Program-made: the position numbers and the translations under genes | The notes under the pieces: model-generated | Seen by the model: the letters and a program-made list of their open reading frames with translations, nothing else | Told to the model about the DNA's origin: nothing | Database searches by the model: none | NCBI GenBank assembly: GCA_018466975.1 | Contig: CM031558.1 | Location: 1,426,001-1,490,000, forward strand | Source of the DNA: Sparassis latifolia | Lineage: Eukaryota > Basidiomycota > Agaricomycetes > Polyporales > Sparassidaceae | Length of the DNA: 64,000 bases | Direction of reading: 5' to 3' | In this document: piece by piece, positions 26,172 through 38,763 of the stretch | How the letters are laid out: every line of letters starts with the position of its first letter | Numbering within the stretch: the stretch's first letter is position 1

Positions 26172-29100
26172 TTACATCGTCTCCTGTCTGATGGTTGAAT
26201 GCTGCCCGGTGTCGTTGCGCATTCCTCTCGTGAGCATCAACAGCAGGTTCTCGATGCGGGCCTGCCGATCCTGGATGAAAGGTGAGAGGTGTCTTTCCGA
26301 TGCGAACGGCACGGCCTGATACGTTAGAACACTTACCTGTAGTTCCTTCATTTCGTCCTTCAGCCGGTTAACGGGCAGATGGCGGACGTCATCGAGCAGC
26401 GCTTCCACCTTCTTTATGCTCGCCTCCGCGACGGACGACGGAGATGTCACTCGCTCCGTATCCCGTGCACCCAGGTACAATCTGCTTAGCGGACTCCGTG
26501 GCCCGCCAGTTTGGATCTCCCCCGAAGTGGACGTCAATAGCGGTCCCGGGAGCGTCGCCTTCCTCGGGCGAGGCGAGAGGCTCGGGGAAGGTGCGCCATG
26601 TCTGCTTCCGCCCCTGTTTATCTGCTCGTGTGGCAGGCTCGCGTGTCGCCTGCGTAGTGGCTCCTGCCTGCTGGAGGGCGGCGGCGACGAGTTTGGCACA
26701 TGCAGACTCTCGCGCGAGGGGAAGGAGAGTAAGGGGGTCGCAACGTCGTCGTCACGCTCTTCGAACAGGTCGTCGACATCGTCCTGCGGCAAATCCACGT
26801 CGAAAATGGCGTCGTAAATTTCTGTCGAGCTGCTCCCAAGCAGGTCCAGAAGAGGTATGTTCTTCATCCTCCGTGTGAGATTAGCGTAGAGATTGTGCAC
26901 CGCGTCGGTCCGGCTCTCTCTCCATTTCTGCCCTTCTGCCAGAAATCGTTCGTACACTCCGATGACAATCAGAGTAGGGAAAGACTGTAAAGAAATTTCG
27001 TAAGGGATCCACGGATGTTCCGAGTGCGAGAAAACGCACAGTCAACTTTATCAAGAACACGTTCGCCGAATGCAAGGCACGGGGAGAGAGCACAAAGCTC
27101 AGAGGCCGGAGAATGATGAAGGCAAGGAGGTTAAACGGCGGTTGGTAACTGAAGAGCGCATCCGACTTGACGCTGTGCATGATGTTTTAAGATCAGAGAC
27201 TTCAGACACGAAGGTGAGCTGCATACCCCTCAATGGTAGAGAGCGCATATTGGAACAGATACTACGCAGGAAGCCCCTGGATGAGCTACCTAGTGCTTGC
27301 AAGTTCAGCAAAACCATTTACCTCTTGTTTGGCATTCTGAAAGGCAGGTCAGTTCGTGATGCATCGAGCTCCGTATGAATACAACTCACGGTATCTATCC
27401 TGGCGAAAGTATTTGACAATATGGAAATGAGAACTGAACGAATTCCACTACTCAGTCAAATCAATAGCACGATAGCGCGATTGTGGCGCACTCACTGGTT
27501 AGTAACAGCGTGTTTGACAGCGCCGCGAAACCGGTCATGAGGATGGGACCGAAGAACGGGTGGAAACTCTCTGCCTGCGCAAAGCTGAGGTAGGTATTTC
27601 CAAACCAGATCTGAACCATAAGCCAAGCGATCTTCTTGACAGTCCATGTCCCGGAGGCTCAAAAATTATCCGAGTTGGCGTCCCGATTGCTAGTTACCAG
27701 GAAAATCGGAATCAGGACATACCTAAGCTATGAAGGGTGAAAAGGAGGCCAGAGAAGCAAATCGCAGCGATTCCAATAAAGAACACGAAATCGGCTATCA
27801 TGGCTCGCAGTGCACTTCAATTCGGTCAGCAGAACCGCATTGGATATATGTATTAAAGACTGACAGTACGACGACGTTGTTCGATACTGCGAAGAAGGCA
27901 AGCCTAAAATCAATATGAGCAACATGGTGAATCGAGCATCTCAGGAGCTCGCAGCAAATTGTACCGCGGAAATAAAATGCATGCGCCGCATGCCAGTATG
28001 TCAAATGCAAGATCTGAAGAATTAACTACAAAGAGCATGGCTTTCAGCGTCATTGGAGTGACATCGAACAGCAACTCACGGTCGTGACAAATGAGACCTT
28101 TGATCCTCAGCGCAAGGTACGTGAAAAAGATGATGATGAAGGATGTATCAAAAACATTCCACATCTAACGAACAGATGTGAACATCAGCTTTCTGTGGGA
28201 TAAATGCTTTCTGGATACATTCGCTATGTAGACTAAAATTGGACTTCAGTGTCTTGCGCGTCGAAGGATAGAAGCTTCACTTACTACCCCAGCCATGTTC
28301 CTTCGATGAGGTGTACTCTGCCAGTGTGAACGCGGTGGCAAAAATCACGAATATGATCTCAAAAGGGTTCATCTTATTCAAGTTTCTGCCTTAGACATAG
28401 GTCACACTCTGCGAACCACACAGATACGGAGCACACACTGGATAGACACAGTAGGAAAGAAGTTAACAGCAGTGCAAAGTTGATGAAATCCAGGATGGCT
28501 CCGTATTTTGGCACTCGCAGTCTGTAGTGATCGAGGAAGGGAGCTTTCCGGCAGTCATACACCTCAATGGCGCGAGGCTTGTAGTTATCCGCGAGGACAG
28601 AATGACTTGAGCGCATCGAGAACACAACCCGTCCCGCGTAGAGGTCATTCACTACGGTTTGAACGACGGGGGAGGATAAGAACGCTTTTGCACCTGTCGC
28701 AATAGCCATCTGTCGAAGCGAGCGCACGGTGTTCAATATGTGCAGCATATACCAAATCTGTCTTGGCAAACCTCAAGGGCGCATTGTGGGTCAAACGTCT
28801 CGTCGTCACCAACGATCTCTCGGACCTCGTTAATGATATCTGGTGGGGCGCCGGCAAGGGGGCTCCAGCCTGCTGTGAGAACAGCAACTAGACGCAATCG
28901 ATTCGACGCAAATGTTCCCAAGAGTTTCATGGCCAGGATCTCGCAGAGGCTCGCCCTGGAGTGCATTACGCCGGAGTAGGCGATATTCTCTGCAGCTTCG
29001 GACAGGAAGTGAGAGCGCACCACAAAACACGCGTACACGACCGCCATATTGTCTGGTTTCGCATACTTGAATACCAGAGGTCTCACAATGGCGAAGTTGA

Positions 29101-29425
29101 TGTCGGAGGCTGTGAGTTGACTACGTATATAAGGTTGTGTCAGTATGAAACAATCCATGTGAAACATCGACTGGGTACGTACTCCCAGCTCAAGGCAGTA
29201 TCTGTCCCATCATCTGAGCACACAGAGAAATACAAAGAAGGAAATGAAACTCAATGCACCGATATTTTTCTGCAGAGCATTCGGGTCAGTTTCAAGAAAT
29301 CGGATGAAGAGCGCTGAACTCACGACGACATCCTTTTTGATACCGGGGATTAGTGGAAAGACTCTGACAGAGGCAAGATGTTCTGGTGTCGGAGAGAGCA
29401 GCTGCCTTGTCTGTTCTTCATCCAT
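26172..29425 (-). CDS. YVC1: Yvc1-like TRP family cation channel
   Basis: Predicted vacuolar calcium-release channel of the fungal TRP-like (Yvc1) family. The start is the ATG at 29425 (MDEEQTRQLL). The cytosolic N-terminal part includes SDINFAIVRPLVFKYAKPDN, EILAMKLLGTFASNRLRLVA and EVYDCRKAPFLDHYRLRVPK. Several hydrophobic segments follow between 28500 and 27000: AILDFINFALLLTSFLLC, NPFEIIFVIFATAFTLAEY, NMWNVFDTSFIIIFFTYLAL and GFAALSNTLLLTILISILSN (pore/S6 region). Then come NTFARIDTNAKQEYLFQYA and the tail with VYERFLAEGQKWRES, EIYDAIFDVDLPQDD and a C-terminal helix. Eight or more introns. The first junction did not resolve to one phase, so the extreme N-terminus is uncertain. Confidence 0.82.
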
Positions 29426-29580
29426 ACCCGTGCTCGCTGTTGTGATGATGGTTTGCAACGGCGTCTGCGCGGTGTGATATCACATGACTTGGGATATCCT
29501 TGCGCATGACGTCATTCATGCCCACCGCTGGCCCTCAAAATAGGGATCGTCTCCCATCACAGCTCGATCCGAGAGTAGTA

Positions 29581-29634
29581 CTTTAAGCTGAACCGGACTA
29601 TGTTCTTGGGTTCATAGTCTGGTTCAGCTTGAAG
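29581..29634. repeat. Long hairpin-forming inverted repeat
   Basis: Left arm 29581-29602 and right arm 29613-29634 pair over 22 bases, with only G:T wobble positions out of register. The core is AAGCTGAACCGGACTATG against CATAGTCTGGTTCAGCTT, and the loop is 10 nt. It lies in the gap between the channel gene and the next + strand gene. Confidence 0.75.
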
Positions 29635-29857
29635 TTCCCCCTTCACCCTAGGCCTGACCATGACAGAGTATAGTACGTCGATCCAGCAACATATCAGTCT
29701 GTCGCCGATAATCGGGATGCAACCACACATATGTGCTGCAGTGCACTTGCCACAATAGTCAGCCCGAAACGTGGGTTTTCCCCTACAAGTAGGTGATTAG
29801 AGCCCATCGCGCTGCGATGGCTTATTCCAGAGTTGTCGCAGGCATGCCGCCATCCGC

Positions 29858-30628
29858 ATGTACGACTACGGGCCACTACCAGGCTCCGGCTTCTCCGAGG
29901 TTATTGTGCAGCTTGACCGGGAGGGTTATCTGGATCTGATTAAATGTGCGGAAATTTTGAGTGTTGCGAAGGTGACAGTGCGTGCAATTTTACGATACTT
30001 CCGGACCTTTTCGAAATACGACGTCACATGTAGGCTCGCCGAAAGCTTGAGCACTTGCATGATGGTATCCTCCCAGCGGATCTGATAGAGTCCTATGCAG
30101 AAGTGTCAAATGGCGTACCAGTTATAGCTCTGGCCGGTTAGTTTACCATATCTGTCTCTGCATTTGGAGGAGGTTTGCTCAACTGTTTGTCAGAATACCC
30201 CCCCCTTTGCCAGTACGACGCAAGGTCGAATACCTTCCACACACCACAGATGGTCCGTGTGCGCTGGTATGATTCTTCGGCGCGCAACAGTTCATATGAG
30301 GTGTTCTTTGCACCGCTTGACTGCAGATGCGGCCTCTCCAACCGTGGTGTGCCACTCGGAAGAGTCTGTGTTTTTGATGTCCGCGACAAGAAGCGGTAAC
30401 TGCACTTGGCGCAAGCGGTACTTGTACGCGGGCGAATTGCCTGCCGTGATGGATCCTGACGGGTTCCTTGCTGTCACAAGCATGGATGTCGGTCTCGATC
30501 TGGATGTGAAGCCGCCGCGCAGTGGGCTTCACTATTGGCTTGATATCTTTCATGCATGGACGTCGACGCCTCCTGAGCAGAGGATGGACTGGAGCCGCCC
30601 AATTGCATCCATGTATGGGTCTCTTTGA
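29858..30628 (+). CDS. Unrecognised protein, four exons
   Basis: I do not recognise the family. Frame is kept through three introns: gtgcgt...catgtag near 29981-30037, a short one near 30138-30172, and gtctgtg...gcgcaag near 30366-30416. The resulting protein is about 200 residues. Visible segments are MYDYGPLPGSGFSEVIVQLD, RRKLEHLHDGILPADLIESY, VRVRWYDSSARNSSYEVFF, GELPAVMDPDGFLAVTSMDV and HYWLDIFHAWTS. There is no signal peptide or membrane helix. Two of the three acceptors are not the usual YAG, so the model needs transcript support. Confidence 0.5.
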
Positions 30629-31192
30629 CATAGTTTGATATCTTTCTCATATAATTTCAGTTTCATGATAACGTATGATCTCGCTCAAGAAAACAGGACC
30701 CAACGCTACGCTGTCATTTTCATATGAAAGCACAACCATCAAATCTTTCGTTTGTTTGGGTGCCTTACGAGTATCATCGAGTCTTCTCTGTGGCTTACCA
30801 TCACGCACGCTGTTCACTACTCAATCACTCCTATGCCTGACCGTTCTGTCGGTGCATCCCTCTACACTGCGCCTGCCTATAATCTCCCTCCACTTTGATC
30901 CCTCTTTTCAGCCACTTCATAGGCATCCTTTGTAGTGTATTTACAGCTTTCTTGAGCGCGAATGCCACAGAACTGAGGTTTATTTGACTCCACAATCAAT
31001 CAGTATCATGCCCTAACTGGGACCCCTTGCTAGTAATATACCTACATAGAGGCTTACTATGTCCAACGTCAAAGCAGGAGGTAGGCGTTGCGGACAAACA
31101 CCATCGATTTCTCGAGATCAACCGAGTAGATCACGACAAGCATGAGAATCTGTTATACAGCGTGTGCAGTCACGGTGGAACATGTTCAACCT
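30629..31192. other. Convergent intergenic region
   Basis: About 560 bp between two convergent 3' ends, AT-richer than the coding parts. No gene or RNA was recognised. Confidence 0.4.
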
Positions 31193-33305
31193 CTACCAGT
31201 ACGAGTTCATGCCCTCCAATGTGGCCTGGCCATATACGGGGAGCTGCTTTGGATCCGCGTTGGTTTTGAAGGCATAGCGATCTGTTCGCAGGCACAATTC
31301 AGCCAGCCAAATATAATAAACAAATGGAAAGTGAATCTCACAGAGCCTGTGCTCCCCAGCATCGAACGCATATCCGTAGTAATCTTCTCCATGGAACGCC
31401 TTGGCCGGCCAGCAGCGTTCCTCGTCATCATTCTCGTCCTCGTCTTCTTCCTCCTCATCCTCGTCCTCACTATCTTCGTCCATGTCAGTATCTTCGTCCT
31501 TGGCTTTACCATCTTCATCTTCCTCGCCCCGCCACGCAGGCTCCTCCGCCCACCGTGGAATCCGCGCGCGACGATACTCGTGGTGGTACCCTAGGCGGTC
31601 GACGTAGTCGCACTCCGTTGCGGCAAAGAGGGTGGAGTGCGCCGCGTCCCACGCCATAGACCTGACTTCGTTATTCCCCGTTCCAAGCTCGTAGACGACC
31701 GCCCGGGCGCGCACGTCCCACATCTTGATCTGCTGGCTCGTCTCACCGCCCGTGAAGACGGCTGAGGGTTAAACACATGGCCAGTGAATTGTGTCAGCGA
31801 TGTGAGAGAAGGACAAGGAAAGAATAAGAGCGCGCACTAGGAACGCCATCGGGGTGTACGAAAGCGACGCTGGAACAGAACTCCGACTGCTTGCCAGAGT
31901 CGAGGGTCAGAACTGGCAAGGGGCGGCGCATGTCGAAGAGGCGTGCATAGCCGTCGTCGGCCGCCGTCGCGAAAAGGTTTGCATCGCCCTCGCTCGTGGA
32001 GAAGTCCTCGACGTCCCCACCGTGCCCGAGGTACCGTGAGACGGGTTTCCCTCCGTGCTCCAGATCGAGCGCAACGCAGCCGTACGTGTCGTCCTTCCTT
32101 CCACTCTCGCCACACAGCATGTGCCCGGTAGGCTGATGCAGATGCCACACCGAGGGTACATAAGACTCCTCCGCGAACTGGATCTTCGCGTGCGGCTTGC
32201 TGCCCGTAGAGCGCTCTACCTCGTCGTTGTCATTGTCGCGCCCGACGTCGTCGATATTGAGCTTCCCCTTGCCAACCCGCTTGCCATCCGCGTGGCGCTG
32301 GAGCTTGTCGATGTCCCACACGAGCGCGCTGCCCTTGCCCGCGCGCACGATGCGTCCGTTGTGCAGGACGGCGATTGGACCGCTGTGACTGTCGCTCCGC
32401 AGGGTGTGCACAAGCTTGCCTTTGTCCTGCCATGAGAACGACTTGACCCGGTCACTGTCCGCGACGAATATGAGCTGTCGTGCTTCATCCATCGCCAGAG
32501 CGTACGCGGTCTCCGCGAAGCCCGGCTCGATCGTCACCGATGGCGCGGAGTCCACGTCGTCTCCAAGGTGGTAATAGTGCAAGACCGGGTCGCGATTCTT
32601 CCACCCGCCCGCGGCGACTACCGCCAGGCACGATCCCCCCTGGGATACCGCGATACGGCAGGGTAGGCAGATGTTGTCGTCCGTGACCTCGCAGCGCGCC
32701 TGATAGATCAGGTTCGCGAGGGGCGTCGCCTCCGTGACGGAGACGGTGATGCCGGTGCGGAATCGGGACAGACGAGTGGTGTTGGGATGAGGTTGCGCGG
32801 ACTTCTCCCACCGGCCAGGACCTGGAAAGGGTGAGGGCTTCCCTCGAGGATTGGAGTCGCCTTTCTTAATGTACTTTGCAAAGAAACTCATGAAACTGTC
32901 CATCAGACCTTGCCCTGGGGAGGGTCAATTTCATCGATCAGTGCACATCGAGTGGAACCGAATGAGCATACCAAATGGCATCTCGAACGTGTCCTTCACT
33001 AGCGGAGCCGCTTCGTCGTCGTGAGCAAATGACGGCAAGAAATCGAACAAATCAGCCTCCCCGTACGCAGTGGAGACGGCAGAATTGAGAATGTTGTATG
33101 CTTTCTCGACGACGGCATCGATGTCAAGAGCATTGCTGGCTTCTGCCTTGCGTACTACGGCGCAGACCTCGCGCAGAAGCTGCACGAAATTTGCGGCGCC
33201 GCCGTCGTCTGGGGCGCCTGCATCTTCTTCATCCTTGCCAAAAGCAAAGTTGTCGATGCGCTGTTGAAGAGCTGCCAGCTGGCCGAGCCAGTCAGAAGTG
33301 GCCAT
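31193..33305 (-). CDS. WD40-repeat-like protein with acidic tract
   Basis: Function unknown; WD-like blades suggest a scaffold. The first exon starts at the ATG 33305 (MATSDWLGQLAALQQRIDNF) and ends EMPFG. An intron (gtatgc...ccccag) joins it to QGLMDSFMSFFAKYIKKGD, so what look like two genes are one. Blade-like segments are SGPIAVLHNGRIVRAGKGSA with LVWDIDKL, SRYLGHGGDVEDFS, NLFATAADDGYARLFDMR, QQIKMWDVRARAVVYELG and NEVRSMAWDAAHSTLFAATE. A run of Asp/Glu of about 30 residues near 31430-31510 precedes the conserved end GYAFDAGEHRL, and the last exon ends at 31193. Length is around 700 residues. It diverges from the epimerase gene. Confidence 0.78.
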
Positions 33306-33960
33306 GGCTACTGTAGATGTCGCTTTAGCGAGAAAAAAAGGGTTGCCACAGGCGCGTCTGAGTCGTCTCGAAGTGGGTGAAATTGAATATCACGGCAATA
33401 CCCGAGTCGCGTCGCGGAGGCGACGCTCACCTTACTGACGCTCAGCGCTGTGCCGCGTACACTTTTCGCCCCTCTGGAATTGGGAGTGCATCTTCTGGGA
33501 CTTAGCAGACGACGTCCCTGCAGGTCAAACATGTTTGACTCTTCGAACATCACTGTCGCCTCGAGCGGCCATCGTGACCACCTTGGTCCAGGTCGCAGAA
33601 ACTTCGGACACACCTCAGGCTGATATTCTCCGTCTGTCTTGGTGCATGCTGCAAGCCTCACCACGGTAGAAGCCAGAACCTCAGAACCATTAGTTCAAAT
33701 CAGCATGCGCTTTCCTGCCTGAGTCTTCTGCACACACCTATCCGTCGTTCGGTCCCGGTACACTGGGCGGAGAACGACGTTGGCTGCTTCTCAATTATAT
33801 TCTGTTGTCCCTTTCTGCACACCGGAGACCGGACTCCCGCAACGATGATCTCATGATGGACTTGCCAAGTGGTCTTATCAATTCACAAGGGGCCCTCAGC
33901 CTGAAGCTCCTCTGTATCATCTTCCTGTCATCTCGCCTGTCCGCGCACCGCACCGCGATC

Positions 33961-34994
33961 ATGAAGCTAGCAGTGACTGGCTGCCACGGGTCCGTTGGCC
34001 GGCGTGTCGTGCTCGCCGCTCTAAAGCAGGGCCATTCCGTTGTGGGCATCGACTCTGCACCGATTCAGGATGTCAAAGTGCCACTCGAGCATCTGGAGCA
34101 CCCGGCCTTCAAGTTTGTCCAGGCCGACCTGCGCAATTACAACGAAACATTTGAAGTCTTCCAAGGATGCGAGGGCGTGGTCCAGCTCGCTTCAATCCCG
34201 AACCCAAGGGACTTCATTGCAGACACTCACAACAGGTGCGCATAGCAGCGGACGCTTAAGATAGAACTCAAGAATTGACTGCTTTCACCTATACTAGCAA
34301 TGTCGTCATCACATGGAACGTGCTGCGCTCGGCTGCAGAAGTGAGTGTCCAATTGACCGTACAGAGATTTCTAACAGATGCTGGTATCGCAGCACGGCAT
34401 CAAACGCGTTGCGCAAGCCTCCTCCGTCAACGTGATCGCCCTTGTCTATAGCCTCGGGCCAAAGCTTGATTATTTGCCGCTGGACGAAGACCACCCCTGT
34501 CGGCCAGACGAGCCGTACGGCCTGTCCAAAGTGTAACGTCCGCGCCCGCCATCTCCCGTCCTCCCGCATCTCACACACCCGTTGCATCGGACAGCATTTG
34601 CGAGCTCCAGGCGGACACGATCACGCGGCGCTACCCATTCATGCGCGTCGCAAGCCTGCGCCTCAGCTGGTCCGTCCCTAATCGCGTCGCAGCGTTGCGC
34701 GGGGACCCGATGCGGCGCAAGAACGACCTGTGGGGGTACGTCCAGGAGGATGCCGCAGCGGACGCGTTCCTCCTCGCGGTGGTGGACGAAAGCGGGCGGT
34801 GGACCGGGCACGAGCGTTTTTTCATCGCTGCTCCGGACGCCGCGGCGGACGAACACCCGACGGTGCTAAAAGAGAAATATTGGGCGGATGTTCCGATTAA
34901 GGCGGGGAAGACGATCGCTGTTGGGAAGGGATTTTTTGATTGTTCGAAGGCGGAGCAGTTGCTGGGGTGGAGACACATGATTCCAGGCGAGTAA
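33961..34994 (+). CDS. NAD(P)-dependent epimerase/dehydratase (extended SDR)
   Basis: Oxidoreductase or nucleotide-sugar-type epimerase; the exact substrate cannot be told. The start ATG is at 33961. The Rossmann motif is VTGCHGSVGRRVVLAALKQG (GxxGxxG), followed by GIDSAP (acidic residue after strand 2) and QADLRNY. QLASIP and AQASSVNVIAL hold the catalytic Ser region. The active-site YxxxK is EPYGLSK. The C-terminal part contains RVASLRLSW and ends RHMIPGE. Four exons; introns start at 34236, 34341 and about 34533. In the last, the donor GT|gtaacg gives SKVICELQAD. Confidence 0.85.
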
Positions 34995-35428
34995 CTTGTA
35001 ACCGATCATCCGAGGATGCAATGGTCTCTCTGAGCAGCTGGTTGCAAGACTTCGCCGGCACCACAAACCAAGTCAGATGCATGATACAATTTACGAAGGA
35101 TGTAGGAAACATTTGTACTTGTAGATTTGTCGAGAAGTATCAATATCGCGTTGACGTCGAACACTTGACGGAGTCGGGTCGGAAATAAGCAAGGAATAAG
35201 CGCCACTTTTCTCGGTCACGTGTGCGTGTCTCACTTTCAACTTTCTGCAGAGAGCGACCAACACGACCGCTCACCATCAGCAACTCTTTCTTGTCGTGTA
35301 TACTTCGTGCCCCCACAACACTTCACTGGAAAGACACTTTTCAGAGAGTTCTGGAGTCGTCAACTGAGCTATTCCGAGAATCCATTTCTTTGCCTTGGCC
35401 CAGAAACAGAGTTGTGTGCGCTTGCATC
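34995..35428. other. Intergenic, no gene seen
   Basis: About 430 bp between two genes in the same direction. It presumably contains a terminator and the promoter of the downstream gene. No site was recognised. Confidence 0.35.
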
Positions 35429-37627
35429 ATGTCACGGTCCAATGAACATAATGTATTGACTCTTGCATACTACTGCTCCGGACATGGTGTGTGAATTGGC
35501 ACTTGACGTCATTGACTTAATGTTGAATATCGCATTCAGGCTATGGCCACGCTACGCGTGTATCCGCGTTCGCATGTCACTTGCTCTGTCTGGATCCTCC
35601 GCCAGTTATCCATATCGTCTCTTCAGCGCCAAAACATGTATTTTCTGCAAGTATAGCTAAAGGAGGTAAGCACGTGCATGACATGAGCATCAATATGAGC
35701 TGACTATCCGTGGACTTGAAGCCTCGTATCGTTATGCCGAAATAGACCCTGTTATCGTACAACCGCTAGCGTGAGTGCACGTCATGAAGCATTCATTCAT
35801 GAACTCACTGACTCCTTCAGCTACCGTGTAGACCGCCGAAAAAGCGTAGATGTTTTAGAATCCTTCCTGCAGCAGAAGGACGGTAAATTACTCGAAGAGT
35901 CCAGGTGGCTTCTTAGTATCGATGCAGATTGTGTATTGAGCGACGCAGCCTTTCTTGGGTGGTACGTCTGTGTGAGAGATCCCAGAATCGATCTAACTAA
36001 GTTATCAGCCTCGCTGCTAATCAAGCTGGTTTACCTTCCGTATTGGTGACCAACTTCTCTTTTGATTCAGTCTACAGTTATCTTTCCACATCATTTGTTG
36101 AGGCAACAAGTAGTCTGGTTGTGAATACTCTGCAACCGCAATCTCCACAAAGCCAAGAAGACTCTGAACCAGATGTCCCAATTCTTCTGGATAAATTAGC
36201 TCCTCTGGTGGATCAACTCCACTCCGGGTATCGTTGTGCTGATCTCCTTCTACGCCTCCCCGGAGCTATCCCTATACCATCGTTCGCGGTCCATCCCCAT
36301 CTTCCGTCTGTGGAGTGGGTTGATTCGGGATCTCGCACATTCACCTCCGATGTGCAAGCTCACCTAATGAATCATCCTTCAGAGTATTCCCTCTATTCGA
36401 GTTTGACCCCAGGCAATGCGATCTCTCGCACCGTCGTCTCTGCACCGCTCCTGGTGCGGTCTCCGGACTCCTCAATCTATTCGTCCGCAGGTCGCAGCCG
36501 CCTCCTCGAGTCAATCCGTGTACCACCACGCCTGCACGATCCGAACCACACGAAGATTCTCATCGTTTCGTTCGGCGGCCAAGTCTTTCACAAACCCGTC
36601 TCTCATAGCCGCACTCCATCCGGTGTAGTGACTCCATCCTCCGCCTCCACCTCGACGACAGCCTTCGAGGGAGCCTTCACAAAATCTGATATCCCAGCAT
36701 CTCGGCGTCCAGAAGGACACGCACAAGCTCTGAAGAATGCCCTTCGTTCCGTCAGCTCGGAGCGCCCTCCTTGCAGCCCAAATAGAGAGACTGGTGATGC
36801 GCGGCCTTCTGTCGTTCGTCGGATCAGTGGCCGTCTCCAGCCGCTATCGCAGCTGAACATTGCGGGCGCGCCTCCGGCCACAGTCCCTACTTCGCCGATC
36901 CCTGTATCTATTCCCATATTCACTACAGTCACAATACCTCCCTCTCCGGTGCTTCCCAGTAACTCTGCAACGAACGGTGATGGCACAGACACCACGTCTT
37001 TAAATGGTGCAATCGAGGACGGCCTCATGCCCCGCCTGCTACCGGACGAATCCTGGATCGCTATCGTGTGCGGCGTGTCCAAAGAGTGGGGGACCGAGGA
37101 CGGTGACGAGCTCCCTGAGAACTTCTTCGTTGCGCCCAAGGACGTGTACATGCCCGACTTGACTGCCGTCGCGGACGTGCTACTGGGAAAGCTTGTCAGT
37201 CGTCTCATATCTATTCGTATTCTACTGACGGCACGCGGAAATCTGACTGTAGGGATACGGCACCGTTTCTGAGTGCGTAGACGCGTGCACGCCCTTCGTT
37301 TTCGGTATGTTCATTCAACGAGATCTACTCTCGCGACTGATCAGAGCACTTCACGTGCGACACACAGTCCCCCGCCCGCTCTTCATCGAGGAGCACGGCC
37401 TGCGCCTTCTCCTCGACAAGGAAGGAGTTGGTGTTGAGCTTTCACGTTCCTTGTACGAGGTGGGCGAGTGGGCGGACGCCATCGAGGAAGCTTGGTTGCG
37501 GGGGCGCACCGCGAAGGAGCGCAAGAGGCTGGTCGGCGAGACTGGCATGCGGAAGAAGGAAGGTGAAGACATGGCTCGGCGACTCGTGGATTGGGTCGAG
37601 GCTTGGAAGACGTCCAGAGGTCGTTAA
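35429..37627 (+). CDS. GT1-like protein resembling the L-arabinokinase N-terminal domain
   Basis: Predicted glycosyltransferase-fold protein (MGT/GT28-like), similar to the N-terminal half of plant L-arabinokinase; the fungal role is unknown. The start ATG at 35429 gives MSRSNEHNVLTLAYYCSGHG, and the first intron joins it to YGHATRVSAF, forming the donor-site glycine-rich loop. Then PPVIHIVSSAPKHVFSASIA, YRYAEIDPVIVQPLAYRVDR, DAAFLGCLAANQAGLPSVLV and TNFSFDSVYSYLS. A serine-rich insert of over 100 residues follows HTKILIVSFGGQVFHKP. The acceptor-like C-terminus has GYGTVSECVDACTPFVF, RPLFIEEHGLRLLLD and WADAIEEAW. No GHMP kinase domain follows, unlike the plant enzyme. One intron uses an AAG acceptor (cttgaag|CC). 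Confidence 0.8.
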
Positions 37628-37931
37628 TGAAGGTCCTTGCCCCATCACGATTCAGACTACACGGTCTGTACACGGTTACCAGTCATTTCAACAGTTATTG
37701 ACGGTGCTTCCATGAGGATGCAAGGTCGAATGCGCCCGCTGAGAATACACCCAGATGTCACATACTTTGATTTTACGAGGATGAACGGATACATAGCAAT
37801 GACGACGCGACCTCATTAGCGGTGATTCAATTGTCACGAATGCACAAAAAGTCGCTGTAATTTGCACATACAGCAGGGATACAGTGTGATGCGTATATTC
37901 AAACATAAACCAAAGAAGATTGACCCAAACT

Positions 37932-38006
37932 GTGGCGCAAGTCAGCTTCCCTCATGATGAGGTACTTATCCAGAAGACCATGAAAAGGTCCACGCCCAGA
38001 CGGTCG
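37932..38006 (-). repeat. ~90-bp dispersed repeat, copy A (most diverged)
   Basis: It matches the family core GGTACTTATCC and AAAGGTCC, but with several changes. The minus-strand frame reads SGRGPFHGLLDKYL and stays open to a stop at 37899. This may be the terminal exon of the locus. Confidence 0.6.
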
Positions 38007-38763
38007 GTCAAGGCTCTGCCCCCCCTCGAGTACAGGATGGGGGCGACGCAACATCATAGCCGGAGAAACAAGAGACAAAGAAGACAAATAATACACAGAC
38101 GGGAGAAAATCAAACCCATAGGCGAAAAATACCGCGGAACTTGGGGGACTGGTTTTCAGGATACAGGTTACAGCGTTGGCACAGACTTACACTGTCCTTG
38201 ATTCGTTCCTTGAGGCACCAGTCTTGAATTGTGAGTTTTCAGCCATAGACTATCGCCGAGCTCAACAGAAGAGAACTGTCGAATCCACAGCGCCCCAAGC
38301 CAGATAGAATGGGCACCCAAGACGTCGCCGGGCGAAGGAAGGAAGAGAACTCGACATGCAACACGATCCGGGGAATGCCAGCAGACACAACGGAGCTGTT
38401 CCACAACGCATACTTACACAGTCTGGTCATGTCGCCAGAACTGTAACGAATTTACCACAAGTTGAAGAGCCCAGATACAGTGTCGCCACAAACGAGCCAA
38501 AATCCATCCCGGCATAGATACACGAAGAGACCAAGCTGGCGACAGAAAAGCAGTCGAAGCAGAGGTCGTGTCGCCAGGGAAGTCAATGCAGTGGTCGACA
38601 GTTGCCGGAGTCCCCGAGCTCAGCCTAGTGAGCGAGCAGAGTCAGGGGCACAATAGCCAATCATAGGTTGATTTAATTGACCATTCCACAGCTTCCCAGC
38701 CTTTAAAATCCAAGGAAGGTCAGTGCATGACAGTGGGTTGAACAAAAAACATATACCCAATTT

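Noticed and set aside
31401..31607. + strand poly-serine frame
   Set aside because: It is the antisense of the Asp/Glu tract of the WD-like gene.
32904..33305. Separate small gene upstream of the WD-like gene
   Set aside because: An intron with good borders joins it in frame to the WD-like gene, making one protein.
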